This document shows positions 37,926 to 49,194 of a DNA stretch of 64,000 bases, one piece after another. Both the position numbers and the translations under genes were made by a program. Location of the stretch: assembly GCA_905183005.1 (NCBI GenBank), contig CAJJDO010000100.1:8285-72284 (forward strand). The letters run 5' to 3'. The notes under the pieces are model-generated. The model saw only the letters and a list, made by a program, of their open reading frames with translations. It ran no database searches and was not told the origin of the DNA. How positions within the stretch are numbered: the stretch's first letter is position 1; every line of letters begins with the position of its first letter. This DNA comes from Paramecium pentaurelia. Taxonomy: Eukaryota; Ciliophora; Oligohymenophorea; Peniculida; Parameciidae.

Positions 37926-38291
37926 TCACAAATTCCACCTTTTCATCACTTCAGAATTAATATCTGTAGTAAATTTTATTAAATCATTATCTTTAAGTGT
38001 TAAATCAGCTGCTTATATAGCCATAGCCAAAGCCATAATAAATTAAGCTGCTGATTTGTATTGATAAAAAGTTGAGTTTTATTTTGCCTGCTAACATTGG
38101 AAACTAGCATCCTTTATAAAATAACTCTTGCATCCTTATTGATTACAGAAAATATCCCCTTTAGCTGAAAGATATGAATATTTTGAGCAACTTAGATGAC
38201 TCCATTCTCTTAATTCACTAGATTTGCATATACAACTAGGAGGACAAGCGCACTTTAATCTTACCGATGTTATATTTGGATAAGGATTCAT
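37926..38291 (-). CDS. small Cys-rich protein, unknown family
   Basis: The ATG at 38291 to TGA 37926-37928 gives 121 residues in one exon. It starts MNPYPNITSVRLKCACPPSC and continues with ICKSSELREWSHLSCSKYSY, then GDIFCNQQGCKSYFIKDASF and a helical, Ala-rich C-terminal half (SAAQFIMALAMAIQAADLTL) ending KRWNL. Cysteines cluster in residues 14-75 as CAC, CIC and spaced pairs, which could bind zinc. There is no signal peptide or obvious transmembrane helix. The composition, clean start and stop, and balanced residues argue for a real gene. Residues after 75 are likely helical. I do not recognise the family. Confidence 0.6.
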
Positions 38292-38606
38292 TAAAATTAT
38301 ATTCTATACATCCTAAAAGAAATTAACAATATATTTATATTTTATTCTATTAAATTGTTTACAAATTAAATAAATACATTAATTAAAGAAAAAAAGTGAA
38401 TTTTAATATTTGATATATTTATTTTCAATTTATTATTAACATTATTGTATAATTCAAATACTAAGTATATTAACAAAAGTCAACAATGATAATTCTCTTC
38501 ATAAAAGATTAATAATGAATTATAAATACTATAAATTAATTTCTAATAAACTATAATTTTTATTATTAAATATGTATATATAAATAATATAAAATGTTCA
38601 TAAATT
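38292..38606. other. AT-rich spacer
   Basis: The 3' flank of the first transporter gene and 5' flank of the small Cys-rich gene. No feature is seen. Confidence 0.4.
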
Positions 38607-39770
38607 TCAGGTATTTTAGAAGATTGCTAGATAAATTGTCATCCAAATTGGCAAAGTAAATATACATCCTAAATATCCATATAATAAGATCAATGATACA
38701 ACATCTTCAGCATTTTATTAGTATTGTTTAGCCATAACTAAAATATTAATAGCAGATGGAGTACAAAAGGTTATAAATAAAATAAATAGTTGACAAACAT
38801 CAGTCATTATTGATAATTTATCTAATAATAAAATAGTAATTAATCCAAGGAAAGGTAAAAATATTAATCTATTTGCCACTATTTAAATGATTGTAGATAT
38901 TTTTTCTTATTAGGATGAATTATTAAAATAAATTAAATATAGGTTTGATCCAAGAATCATTAAAACAGATGGAGTTGTTGCTTTTGAGATTGTTTATAAA
39001 GGTAAGAATATAGCACTATGCAAAAAGGTATCATTTACTAATTCATCTTAAATTGGATAAATTACTAAACAACATAATGATGCTAATACTGATATTAAAG
39101 GCATATTCCAAAATGACTTTTCTGATTTTTATTCATTTTTGTTTTATGATTATTACTCTGGTAAAGCTATTCTTAAATCAGAGAGTTCAATCTCAGCTTG
39201 ATTCTAATCAGTTTCATGTTATTCCAATATTCTTTTTCCTATAGACCATCTTAAAGCATTAACAATCACAGTTTAAATAATAATTATGGTAACTAATTTG
39301 ACTTCAATTTATTTTTCTGGTTATTCTGTCATTTTAGATAAATAGGATGTTAATCCATAAGAAAGTTATAATTAAATATTAGTAGTGTGTGGATTTGCAG
39401 ATGATAAAATGACAATAGAGTTTAGTTTTTTTTCTTTAATCCAAAATCTATTACTTACAATTCCTATGCAATAACCAAAAAATAAGCAACAAAAGGTTGT
39501 AATTATACTAGGTATTAATGATACTAGAGAACCAATAGTAACAGCTTTAAGAAAATTTGTAAAAATCAAAGATGGAAGAAATAGTCTTTCAACTAGACTG
39601 GATAAAGTTGTTGTGAATTATTTGTTCATGACCTTATTATGGGTTAAAAGGGCACCACTACCTGCTATGGCTAACACACCAAAGGTTGCTGAAACTACCG
39701 CTCGTATAATATTTATAAAAATCATAAACAAAATTTAATGAAAAACAATTAAGTTTCTTAATAATACCAT
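38607..39770 (-). CDS. auxin efflux carrier (AEC)-like membrane transporter, copy 1
   Basis: A single exon from ATG 39770 to TGA 38607-38609 gives 387 residues. About ten hydrophobic helices in two bundles are separated by a hydrophilic central loop rich in Gln, Asn and Lys (about residues 200-235). Hallmarks are VILSSANPHTTNIQLQL in the first bundle and LFITFCTPSAINILVMAKQ in the second, matching the membrane transport protein (AEC/PIN-like, Mem_trans) family in which Pro-Ser and Asn residues break the helices near the substrate path. The substrate is unknown; homologues move organic anions or auxin-like compounds out of the cytosol or into the ER. A second copy lies directly upstream on the same strand. 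Confidence 0.82.
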
Positions 39771-39938
39771 TTTTATTTCCTAAAAATTAAATTAGTCTAC
39801 AGAGATTGCTAATTTAAATTAAAAAAAATTAAGTAACAAATTTTATTAATTTATATGGTCTGCCTTCTTTAAATAACTAAATATTCTTAAATGATATTAA
39901 TAATAACAATAATGTACAAATCTGTAACAATATTTTAC

Positions 39939-41063
39939 TCATGCAATAAATATCATTAAATATATAATCATCCATAAAGGTAATGTTATTATGGATAAAA
40001 GATAACTGTATAATAATATAACTGTTACTATTTCTTCAGCTGATTATAGGTATTATTTTGCCAATAATAGTATATTAATCGATGATGGAGTGCAAAAGGT
40101 TAGAAATAGCATAAATAATTGACATTTATCATCAATTATTTTCTGGCTATACACAATTATCACGATTATCATACCAATTATTGGCATAAATAGTAATCGG
40201 TTGATTACTATATATAATATTGCTGAATATTTTTCAACCTTATCTTTATTTCCCATATAGATTTCATAAAGACTACTTCCAAGAATTATCAATACTATTG
40301 GAGATGTTGCTTTTGATATGGTTTAAAGTGGTACAAAAATTGTATTGTAAATTACTTGGTTATTAAGTATTTAAGTCTAAACTATTGGGATACAAATACA
40401 AGCAATTGAAACCAAAGCAGCACTCAAAGGAGGATTCCAAAATGATCTTTATTTAATTTCTATATCACCTTTAGATGGTTATTATGATGACAGAGGGATA
40501 ATCAAATTATGAGACTAAGGTTCTGATAGATTTGTCATTTCTAATTCCATCTCTTATTATTGTAAGATACCTTTTCCAATGGTCCATCTAATTGAGGTCA
40601 CAATTACTGTTTAAATAATCACAGTAGTTACAAGTGTTGCCTCAATTTATTTTTCTGGTTTACTAGTCATCATAGCAAACCATTTACTTAGACCATAACA
40701 AAGTTATAATTGTAAATTGGTAGTATGAGGATTAGCAGAAGCTAAAATGACAACTGAATTTAGTCCTTTCTCCTTGATCCAATATTTATTGCTGACCGTT
40801 CCTAGGATGTAACCAAAACATAAACATAACAAGGTGATGATGATACATGGGATTTATTAGTTAAGTTTTTCCAGTGTGAGACTCTTTAAAAAATTAGTAA
40901 AAATTAATGCTGGAATGAATAAATGCTCAGTTAAACATGAAAGTTGGCTAGTTAATTGTTTAGTGATAATTTTTTTATGAGTTAAATAAGCACCACAGCC
41001 ACTAATAAAAAATACACCAAAAGTTGTTGAAACAACTACTTGGATAATAGTTAATATCTACAT
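39939..41063 (-). CDS. auxin efflux carrier (AEC)-like membrane transporter, copy 2
   Basis: A single exon from ATG 41063 (MQILTIIQVVVSTTFGVFF) to TGA 39939-39941 gives 374 residues. It is collinear with copy 1: VILASANPHTTNLQLQL, a variable hydrophilic loop with Ser and Gln, then FLTFCTPSSINILLLAKQYL and two final helices. The loop is shorter and the residues clearly diverged, so the duplication is not recent. It lies 168 bp upstream of copy 1 on the same strand, and 85 bp separates its start from the divergent gene at 41149. The role is inferred as small-organic-anion efflux or intracellular sequestration; no substrate can be named. Confidence 0.82.
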
Positions 41064-41148
41064 TTTAAAAATATATAAGAAATAATTTCGAATATAGTTT
41101 AAAAGTATTCAAAAATATCCTAATTAAACAAATTAATTATAAATTGTA

Positions 41149-42965
41149 ATGACGAAATATACTCTTATTTTTGCTTTGCTTTTAATTTGTAGTTTTGGAA
41201 AGAAAACCATCTATGATAGATTACATGGAACTCACATTGAAGAAGAATTTGAAAATGAAGTTGTTACAGAGATTACAATGTATGATGAAGAAGACCCTAA
41301 ATTAAAATATGAGAAGATGATGAATACATTTATGAGATTAAGTATGTGATATAGAATTCTATTTAGATGAGACATAAGTAATAGGTTGTAGAAAAACAGA
41401 TCATCATGAATTTTTTGGAATGTTTTTTTAGAATGCTGGAAGAATAGGAAATGATGGTTAAAATAATATTAGATTGATCAAATATGAAGATGATTGTTAT
41501 GAATCAATGAGAGTATCATATGAAACCAATGAAGCAGAAAAGTTAATTCTATATTGTATATAATTTTAGTCGTGTGTGTGTTACATTCACTCCAGGAAAA
41601 TACAAGAATAGTGAATAATGTTCTGAATTCTATTTGATTGGTACAACCTTGAATTACAATATTGTCAACATTAAAGATTGTAAAATTATTTAAATTTATT
41701 TTATTAAAGAAAAAGAACATAGAGTCTATTTTAATTTCAGAAATCAAAAATAAGTTGAAGCTTTTAAATATTCAGGTGCATACATATTTAGAACATGTGA
41801 TTATTTAGAAAATTGGTTTGGTGATCTATTAATGACATTAGAATTATTTTTTGGTGGATTTTCTAGTAACCCATATTTAGGTCCAATCTTTGGAAGGTAC
41901 AATAATATAAAAATATAAGTCATCCACCTGATTGGATGGTAAGATCAAATATAGAATTAATAGAAAGAGCAACTGGTTATAGATGGTAAGAAAGACCTAA
42001 TGTTGTTGTTGATTTAAAGGCAGATGAAGTAAACAATGGAGATTTTTTAGCAGTCACTAGATTTGATGGATTAGATTAAATTATAGAATGGGGAACTGGA
42101 GGTAGAATTGGACATAGTGCTATGATCTTTGAAATTGATGGTGAAAAATATGTAATTGAATCATAAGATGCTTGGTATTGGCCAACAAAAAAAATACAAA
42201 AAACTAAATGGGAAGATTGGAAAGTATATGCTAAAAATGCTGGATTTAATGTTGCTGTTTTACCATTGAGTCCAGAAAAAAGAGCATAATGGGATTAATA
42301 AGCAGCTATGGAATATTGGAAAAAGATGGAAGGATAACCATATGGATATCACACCTTTTTATTTGGTTGGATAGATACACCAAAAGATAATTATCCAAAA
42401 CCATTAAGTGCAGAATTTGCCACTTATTTATTCTCTTTCATTGAAAAAATAGCACCAGGACCAATCACATCTTTAGTAGGAGAAGCCTTAAATAAAAGAT
42501 TGGGCACAGAAGGTTTATCAGTGTCAGAAATTGCAATAGAAGCTGCAAAATAAGGAATTGAATTGGTAGAATAACTATATATATTTATAGAGTGACTTAT
42601 ACGCTATGGTAGAAAGAGATGAATGGATTTATAGTGATGGTCCAAGTTAAGCTTGTGCTGCCTTTGTAACTGCAATGTATAAAGCAGCTGGATTATTCAA
42701 ACCTTTTCACATTGAAGCACTTGAGTAATAATAATAAAATTAATATAGGTTCACACCAAAAGATATTTATCAATTGAAATTCTTTGATTCTAATTATGTA
42801 GTTCCAGAGAAATGCAAAAAAAATGATCCAGATCTACCATATTGTTAATTAATGGGAACTCACAGAATTGAATTAGAATGGTATAATACAGTTGAACCAT
42901 ATGAAAATATGAATTAGAGATGTCCAAGTATTGCTCCTGAATACATAAGACCTGATGGTTGTTGA
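41149..42965 (+). CDS. secreted permuted papain/NlpC-P60-like enzyme
   Basis: Five exons (41149-41341, 41367-41541, 41570-41896, 41920-42565, 42591-42965) with introns of 25, 28, 23 and 25 nt sum to 571 residues. A signal peptide, MTKYTLIFALLLICSFG, points to the secretory route. Residues 240-480 hold the order His, Glu, Cys expected of circularly permuted NlpC/P60 or YiiX-like papain folds: GRIGHSAMIF (His), KYVIESQDAW (Glu), and later SDGPSQACAAFV (Cys). About 220 residues separate the GHSAM and ACAAFV motifs, longer than in bacterial relatives. Such enzymes cleave peptides, amides or lipids. The N-terminal 230 residues are unassigned. Target and compartment (vacuole or outside) are inferred only. 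Confidence 0.65.
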
Positions 42966-43018
42966 TTTCTTACATAAAAACAAGATATTTATCAAATATA
43001 TTTAGATTTTATATTAAA

Positions 43019-45360
43019 TCAAGGTAAAAAGTTATCTTCTACTCCATCTTAGAATTATTCATCATCTAAATTTTATCTTATATTTGTTTTAGGAGGTGGT
43101 TGTTTATTGCCTCTCCTATTATTAAAATATAATTATAATTACCTTGTATTATTAGTGAAACTAACAGGATTATCATCTCCTTAAGGTAATCGAACTTATT
43201 CATCTTCATTATTTATTAAATTTAAATCTTGACCCTAATATCCTTCAATCATTTCCATTTCTCTTTCCAATTTTCTTAATTAACCTGCATATTCTTCATA
43301 AGGTAATCCCATTTCTCTACATAATTGCACTAAGAATCGGAGACCTAAAGTATTTAATACTTTTTAATACATTCAATATTATCAGGATAATCAGAATAGA
43401 TTTTCTAATAGTTTCCTAATGCTTTTTAAAAATGTCCCATTCTTCTATAACAACTAGCAACCATCAATTTCCATTTCACATCTCTTGTCTATACTTATGC
43501 TGCTCTTTCAAAATATAAGCTTGCCTTCTCATACATTTCTTATTTCACATAATAGACTCCTAGCCATGATATTGTATCAATGTTTGTTGGTAATATTCTA
43601 TAAGATTCTTAAAAATAATGCAATGCTTAAGGTTCATCATCTTCCTATTAATTATATTATATTATTTACTCTTGCAAATAGTGATCCTAATCTAGCTAGA
43701 ATATTGGGATCATTAGGTACTTTGTTCAATAATTCTAGATACCATTTCATAGCTTATTTTGAATTTCCAGTCATTTCATACAATGCGGCCATTTAAAACA
43801 AAACTTCAGGAATACATACAATAGTTTATAATTTGTCCAATGCTTATAAAGATTCAACAAACATATTCAATTTTCTATTTACATATGCTAAATTGTAAAG
43901 TGCTTCTATACAATCTGCTTCAACACCTATAGCTTCTAAATATTATTCTTTGGCTCTCAAGAATTCATTTTTCACATATAAACAATTTCCTCTATTTACT
44001 AAAGCCTTTGCATTATATCTATCGTATGTGATAGCAATTTCAGCATATTTTTCAGCTTATTTATAATCATTTTCTAAGAAATACAAAAATGAGATATTTG
44101 TAGCAATACGAGCCATAATTAACTTATCTTTTTTTTCGAATCCTTTTAATGTTTCAATAGATTTCTCAATATTCTTTTTTTTTAAATAAGCCATTGCCTT
44201 ACATATTTCAATTTCTGTTTCAGCTTCAGGGAATGTAGAATTTTTGAGTTATTCTAATATCCATTCATATCCAACTATAATATCATCTTCAATTAATGGA
44301 GCAATCAATTTGGCAGAAGTGACAATATAATATATAGCTTCTCTTCTTCTTTCTTTAGTATCTTCTCTTAATTTATCTGTAATAGTAGTTCCCTTATTTT
44401 CATTATTTTCTTCTTCACTCTCTCCTGGTATTTCAATAGTTAATAGAGTAACAAAGTAATCTTTCATTTTATTTTTATTTCCACTCAAATATAAGCAAAT
44501 CATTAGATTAAATCCAGTTGGAAAATCAGGTGAACTTTTCAGTATTTATTCATATGAAGTTATTGCCTCTTTAATTTTTTCTTTGCCCAACCTTACTTAT
44601 GCATGACCAATATTCTTTTGGATTTTGAATCTCATTTCTTTTGATGTGGCAGGAATCAAATCCAAAGCCATTTTGTACATTTTAATTGCAGTAGTATATT
44701 TTTTTTATTCAAAATAAATGTTTCCCATATTGACTCTCAATCTTCCTGCTTGTGGATATTGTTTACATTTGATTATTTCTTAATATTTTGTTAGAGCATC
44801 TTAATGGAGTCCATTAGCATGTAAAGCACATGCTTAAGTTAAGGCTGCACAATAACTAAGATCTGTATTTATTGATTCTACTAAATTTTAAGCTTCTTTA
44901 GATTATCTTAATTTCTTTTCTTTATTGAATGCTTCTTTAGCCTTTTCCAAACATTCAGATAGATTGCCTCTTAATTTAGCCATAGCACTCTATTCTATTA
45001 ATGTATTTATTTCTTTTTCGATGGCTTTAAATTATTCTTCAGGATTTGTTTCAAGTTTGGGTTTATTCAAATTAATTTGATTTTGAGTAGAATTGAATGG
45101 GTCCTTTTTTTATCCAAAATTGGCTCCTCTATTAGAAGTCATAGGTCTAGCTTCTGCTTAAGGTTGTCTAGCAGCTGTACCTAAAGGCTTTCCTCTGGAT
45201 GGTTATGGTCCACCTGGTGCAGGTTATTATGCCTAAACTAATATGAATGATATTTTACTCTAACATTTTCAAAATTATAATTATTAACAGGTGGTTTACC
45301 ACTAGTTTGATTGAAATTATTACCACTCATACCAAAGGCTCCATATTAAGATTAATTCAT
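43019..45360 (-). CDS. IFT88: intraflagellar transport protein IFT88 (TPR protein of IFT-B)
   Basis: Five exons (45259-45360, 43670-45232, 43371-43644, 43143-43344, 43019-43115) with introns of 26, 25, 26 and 27 nt give 745 residues. The N-terminus has the typical ARPMTSNRGANFG phrase. TPR units follow: LRVNMGNIYFEQKKYTTAIK, DFPTGFNLMICLYLSGNKNK, then DDIIVGYEWILEQLKNS, KAMAYLKKKNIEKSIETLKG, ALYNLAYVNRKLNMFVES, LFQMAALYEMTGNSKQAM, and MVASCYRRMGHFQKAL. The C-terminus is acidic. IFT88 is a core scaffold of IFT-B trains and is required to build cilia, which fits a heavily ciliated cell. The 42-bp gap to the upstream WASHC4 stop implies very short UTRs. The 27-nt last intron keeps frame and lacks TGA, so its removal is likely but not proven. 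Confidence 0.94.
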
Positions 45361-45402
45361 ATTATATAAATATATATTATTTATTATTTAAATTTTGGTT
45401 AA

Positions 45403-48400
45403 TCATTCTCCAAGAAACAGGATTTTACATGAATTGAAAGCATAGAAGAACATTTGGAATTCATCATATTACATATTTAATTTACGTAATGATAATTCTT
45501 TTTACATATTAATCTATAAATTATATATAAATATTAATTACTTCGTCTGTTGCTCTTTATGATTAATTTGGTTTTGTTGTAGCTAAAGTTTTAGCTGATT
45601 TCATATCAAGAGTGAATTTATTTTTTATTTCTTTTCTCCAATGAAGAGAATCAAATTATGCTTTTTAATCTAATAAAGTTAAGAAAAATTGAATTCCTAA
45701 AGTAAAACCATCATCCTATAATATTATAAATAAATATTTACACTAATAAATACTTCAGTAGTTGAATTCTTTTTACCTATTTAATCTTTTGAAATTAACA
45801 TTTTTTCAATGAAATTCAAAGTCAATGTAGGTACAATCAAATAAAATAGAGACAAATGTTCATTTTCTGGTGTATTGATACTTGAAAATGCCTTCAACAA
45901 TAAATTTATATAATCAATTTTCTCTGAAAAACTACTTTTATATAATGTAAATATCTCTTCTAATTCTTTTGCTGTACTAACTGTTGCATCTATTATTAAA
46001 TATCATATTAATATAATTACCACTAAATCCAGCTTCTCTTGTAAGTGATTCTAATTAAGTAGGATTGTATTAACTTGGAATATATTCTAAACATTTTGAA
46101 TTAACATGTAAAGCTGCTGATCTTAATAATCTAACAAATGCTAATGAATTTCCTATTTATGTTATTAAAGTTCTGAATTTATCAAGATAATTAGATCCAT
46201 CATCAAATGTACCCATTTTTTTAATTTCCTTATATAATGCTTCTGCTCTATCATAAGGATATTAACCATCTAATTCATCTTTCTTTTCTCTAAAAAATCT
46301 ATCTTCTCTTACTAAAGGTGATTGTATTAAATCATCAAATAAAAATTATGAAAACATTTGTATTTTTCTATTATATATATAAATTAATATACTTTTATAA
46401 GAATTTATAGACACTATTAACAGTTGTACTCAATATACCAATACCATGTGTTCTTATAGAATCTGCTATTTATTAAATACTTATTGAATATACTTATTTA
46501 CTTTCTGATGTAACCTATATTAATTATATTAAATTTATATACTTAAACAAATTGTTATTAATACAAATTATATGTGTATTTAGTAAAGAATTATTAAATA
46601 TTTTTGAGAACATTTAGTACATCAAAGTTTCCTTAATCTACTGTTTAGGTTGGTAAATAAACATTAATTAAATTTAATCCAAATTTAGAATTAGCTAAAC
46701 TTCTCATTTATTCATATGTTTCTTGATCATACATATTGAGTACATTAATATTATAGAATGTTTCATTTAATATTTGATTTATTTCAGTTCTCAAATTGAC
46801 AATTGAATCAAATATTAATACATAATCAATATCTAATAATCTTTTTAAATCTTTCACTTATTATTTAAATGGATTTAATGCTGTTATTTTTTCAATTAAT
46901 ACTGTATGTACTTAAATTCTTAAATAATCTTCAATATCTCTAGCCAATGGTTATAAATATTATGCATAAAATTCTTTAACAACATATTATCTAAAAGAAT
47001 CAAATAATTCATCAGGATTTTCTAAATGCATACAATCTTTTAATTGAACTGAACAATCAGATACAGCATTCAATAAAAATTAAAATCTTTTTGCTTATGA
47101 TGGATGTTAATAAATATATTAAAAGAATGAAGGTAATAATTCTCTACACCAATAAAAATAAGTACTTGCTGTCACTTTTTTTACATAATAAGGTAATAAA
47201 ATTAATTTATCAAGTTTCCAAAGAATATTTCTGAAATCTTCTTTTTCTTAATTTGTGAATATATCTTTAGCAACCATAAAATCCATTAAAAAATACATAG
47301 TCTACAATTTCAAAGGTGATAGTGTACTCTTTAGAATAGAATTTAATATTTATAATGCTCCTAATATTTCAGCACCTCCTGTACCAAAACTCTTTAAATT
47401 TGCCTTCATTTTCTCTAATACTTATTAAATAATTCTTTATCCATTTTTAGTTATATGATTTTATATTAAAGCAGGTTAGAATACATCATATTTTTATTCA
47501 AAATAATATTCTATTGCTTTTAACATTTCAACTGCCAAAACAACATCTTTTGATAATGATGTATCTAATGATTATTCTTCTAATCCAAAATGTCCTAATA
47601 ATAATGCTTATAATAGATTTCTTGTTTAAGATGCAATTGTTAATCCTTACAATACTAAAATTACTCTCTAATTCATTCTCTCTTCTATATATTTCTATGC
47701 TCTTTCTCTATCAATTTTATCAATATTATTAAATGAAGCTTAACTACATGAAAATGAGTCAACTCTAACTATCCAAGTAGTGAATGCAACATATTAAGCA
47801 GTTAATGAACTTTAAAATGAACCTGATAATCTTTATAAATAATTCTTAAAATTGGCAATAGGATCTTTTGGATCCATAGTCTGACTCTTTTTTGTTAATG
47901 GAGTGACTTCCATAAGAAATTTACTTAAATAACATAAAACTTATGAATGTCCATCAACCATTGGAACTTTCTTTTATAGAGACCAAAGATTTTTCCATAG
48001 ATCTCTATTTTCATCATTTTGATATAATTATCTAACAAGTGCATAAACACAAAATGTAGGCAATAATAAATCTCTTTCAAACATTTCTTTAGCAGTTCCT
48101 AATGTTTTATCAAATAATTCATATCTTTCTTTGAGATATGTATTAAGTACATTAAAGAATTCTTTATTATTTTTAATTGCAGGTATATTTGCATTTTTCT
48201 CTTTGCCTGTTTTCTCATGAACATTTTAATCCCAATTCTATGCTAAAACAGATTAGAGACAAGAACCAGATAATACTGTTTTATCTAATCTAATCATAAT
48301 TTTTTCTAATTGTTTAACATTTTAAGCATTAGAATTGAATTTAGTAGGATCTGGTTTAACAATTTTTAACATTCTCTTACAATAATTCCAATGTTCTTAT

Positions 48401-49152
48401 AAATAATCATTCTATTCTACAACATTATCTAAGACATAAATAAGTTGCAATGCTCTTCCTATAGTATCTAATGGAAAATTTAAGTTAAATATTTTAATTA
48501 TTTTAGAAATTGGATCTTTTTTATTGTAAAGTAAATTCAATTGATTAACTAAATGGGTGATGTAATTGATGAGTTTTTTAATTATGTCATATATTTACTT
48601 AAATTAACCAAGCATTCTACATATCATGATTTCAGCTTCTCCATCAGTTAATTTTCTCTCTTCTTCTAAATGAAGATCTGCCAATTCTCCATAAATAGTT
48701 AATTTATCAAGGAATTTATAGAACTATAGAATAATATTTATAAAAATACTTGATCTTCTATTTATCTGATTTAATTATCAATGAATACAAAGGATGCACT
48801 AATCTTATCAAAAACTTTATTGTCTGACTTCATAAAATCAAACAATCCCATGTTCTTTTCATAAACCATGAAATGACTCTGAATGATGCTTTCATAATCA
48901 GGTTATGTCAATGGGATTTGATAATCTTCTTCAAATGCTGAAAAATTAACAATGTGATTATTATATAATTCATTAAACTTTTAGAAATATTCCTCATAGG
49001 GTTTAGCTGATAATAAATGATTAATGATTACATGCAGTTAATACTTCTTTTCCAAATAGACCATCATCTTCTAAATCTATATCTTCCTCTTCATCAAAAT
49101 AATTTTGTTTCTTTTACTCTTCCTTTTATTGCTGGAATCTATTTTTCTTCAT
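45403..49152 (-). CDS. WASHC4: WASH complex subunit 4 (SWIP/KIAA1033-like)
   Basis: Eight exons (49032-49152, 48750-49006, 46543-48723, 46393-46514, 46021-46367, 45742-45989, 45542-45715, 45403-45513) with introns of 25-31 nt close in frame to 1186 residues, near the 1.17-kb-residue animal protein. Diagnostic phrases include MVDGHSQVLCYLSKFLMEVT, FFQYIYQHPSQAKRFQFLLN, YLPTQTVDQGNFDVL, IQQIADSIRTHGIGIL, FFREKKDELDGQYPYDRAE, LIVPTLTLNFIE and QFDSLHWREE. SWIP is the large alpha-helical scaffold of the WASH regulatory complex, which drives Arp2/3 actin on endosomes for cargo retrieval. The N-terminus is acidic. It sits between SEC24 and IFT88 on the same strand. Confidence 0.88.
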
Positions 49153-49194
49153 TGTATATAATTATTATATATATATATAAATATATTAATAATA

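Noticed and set aside
46515..46548. 34-nt alternative for the third WASHC4 intron (starting gtttaag)
   Set aside because: The 28-nt version starting gtatata keeps an alignable FVQVTSESK segment and the correct phase, while the 34-nt version breaks both typical length and alignment.
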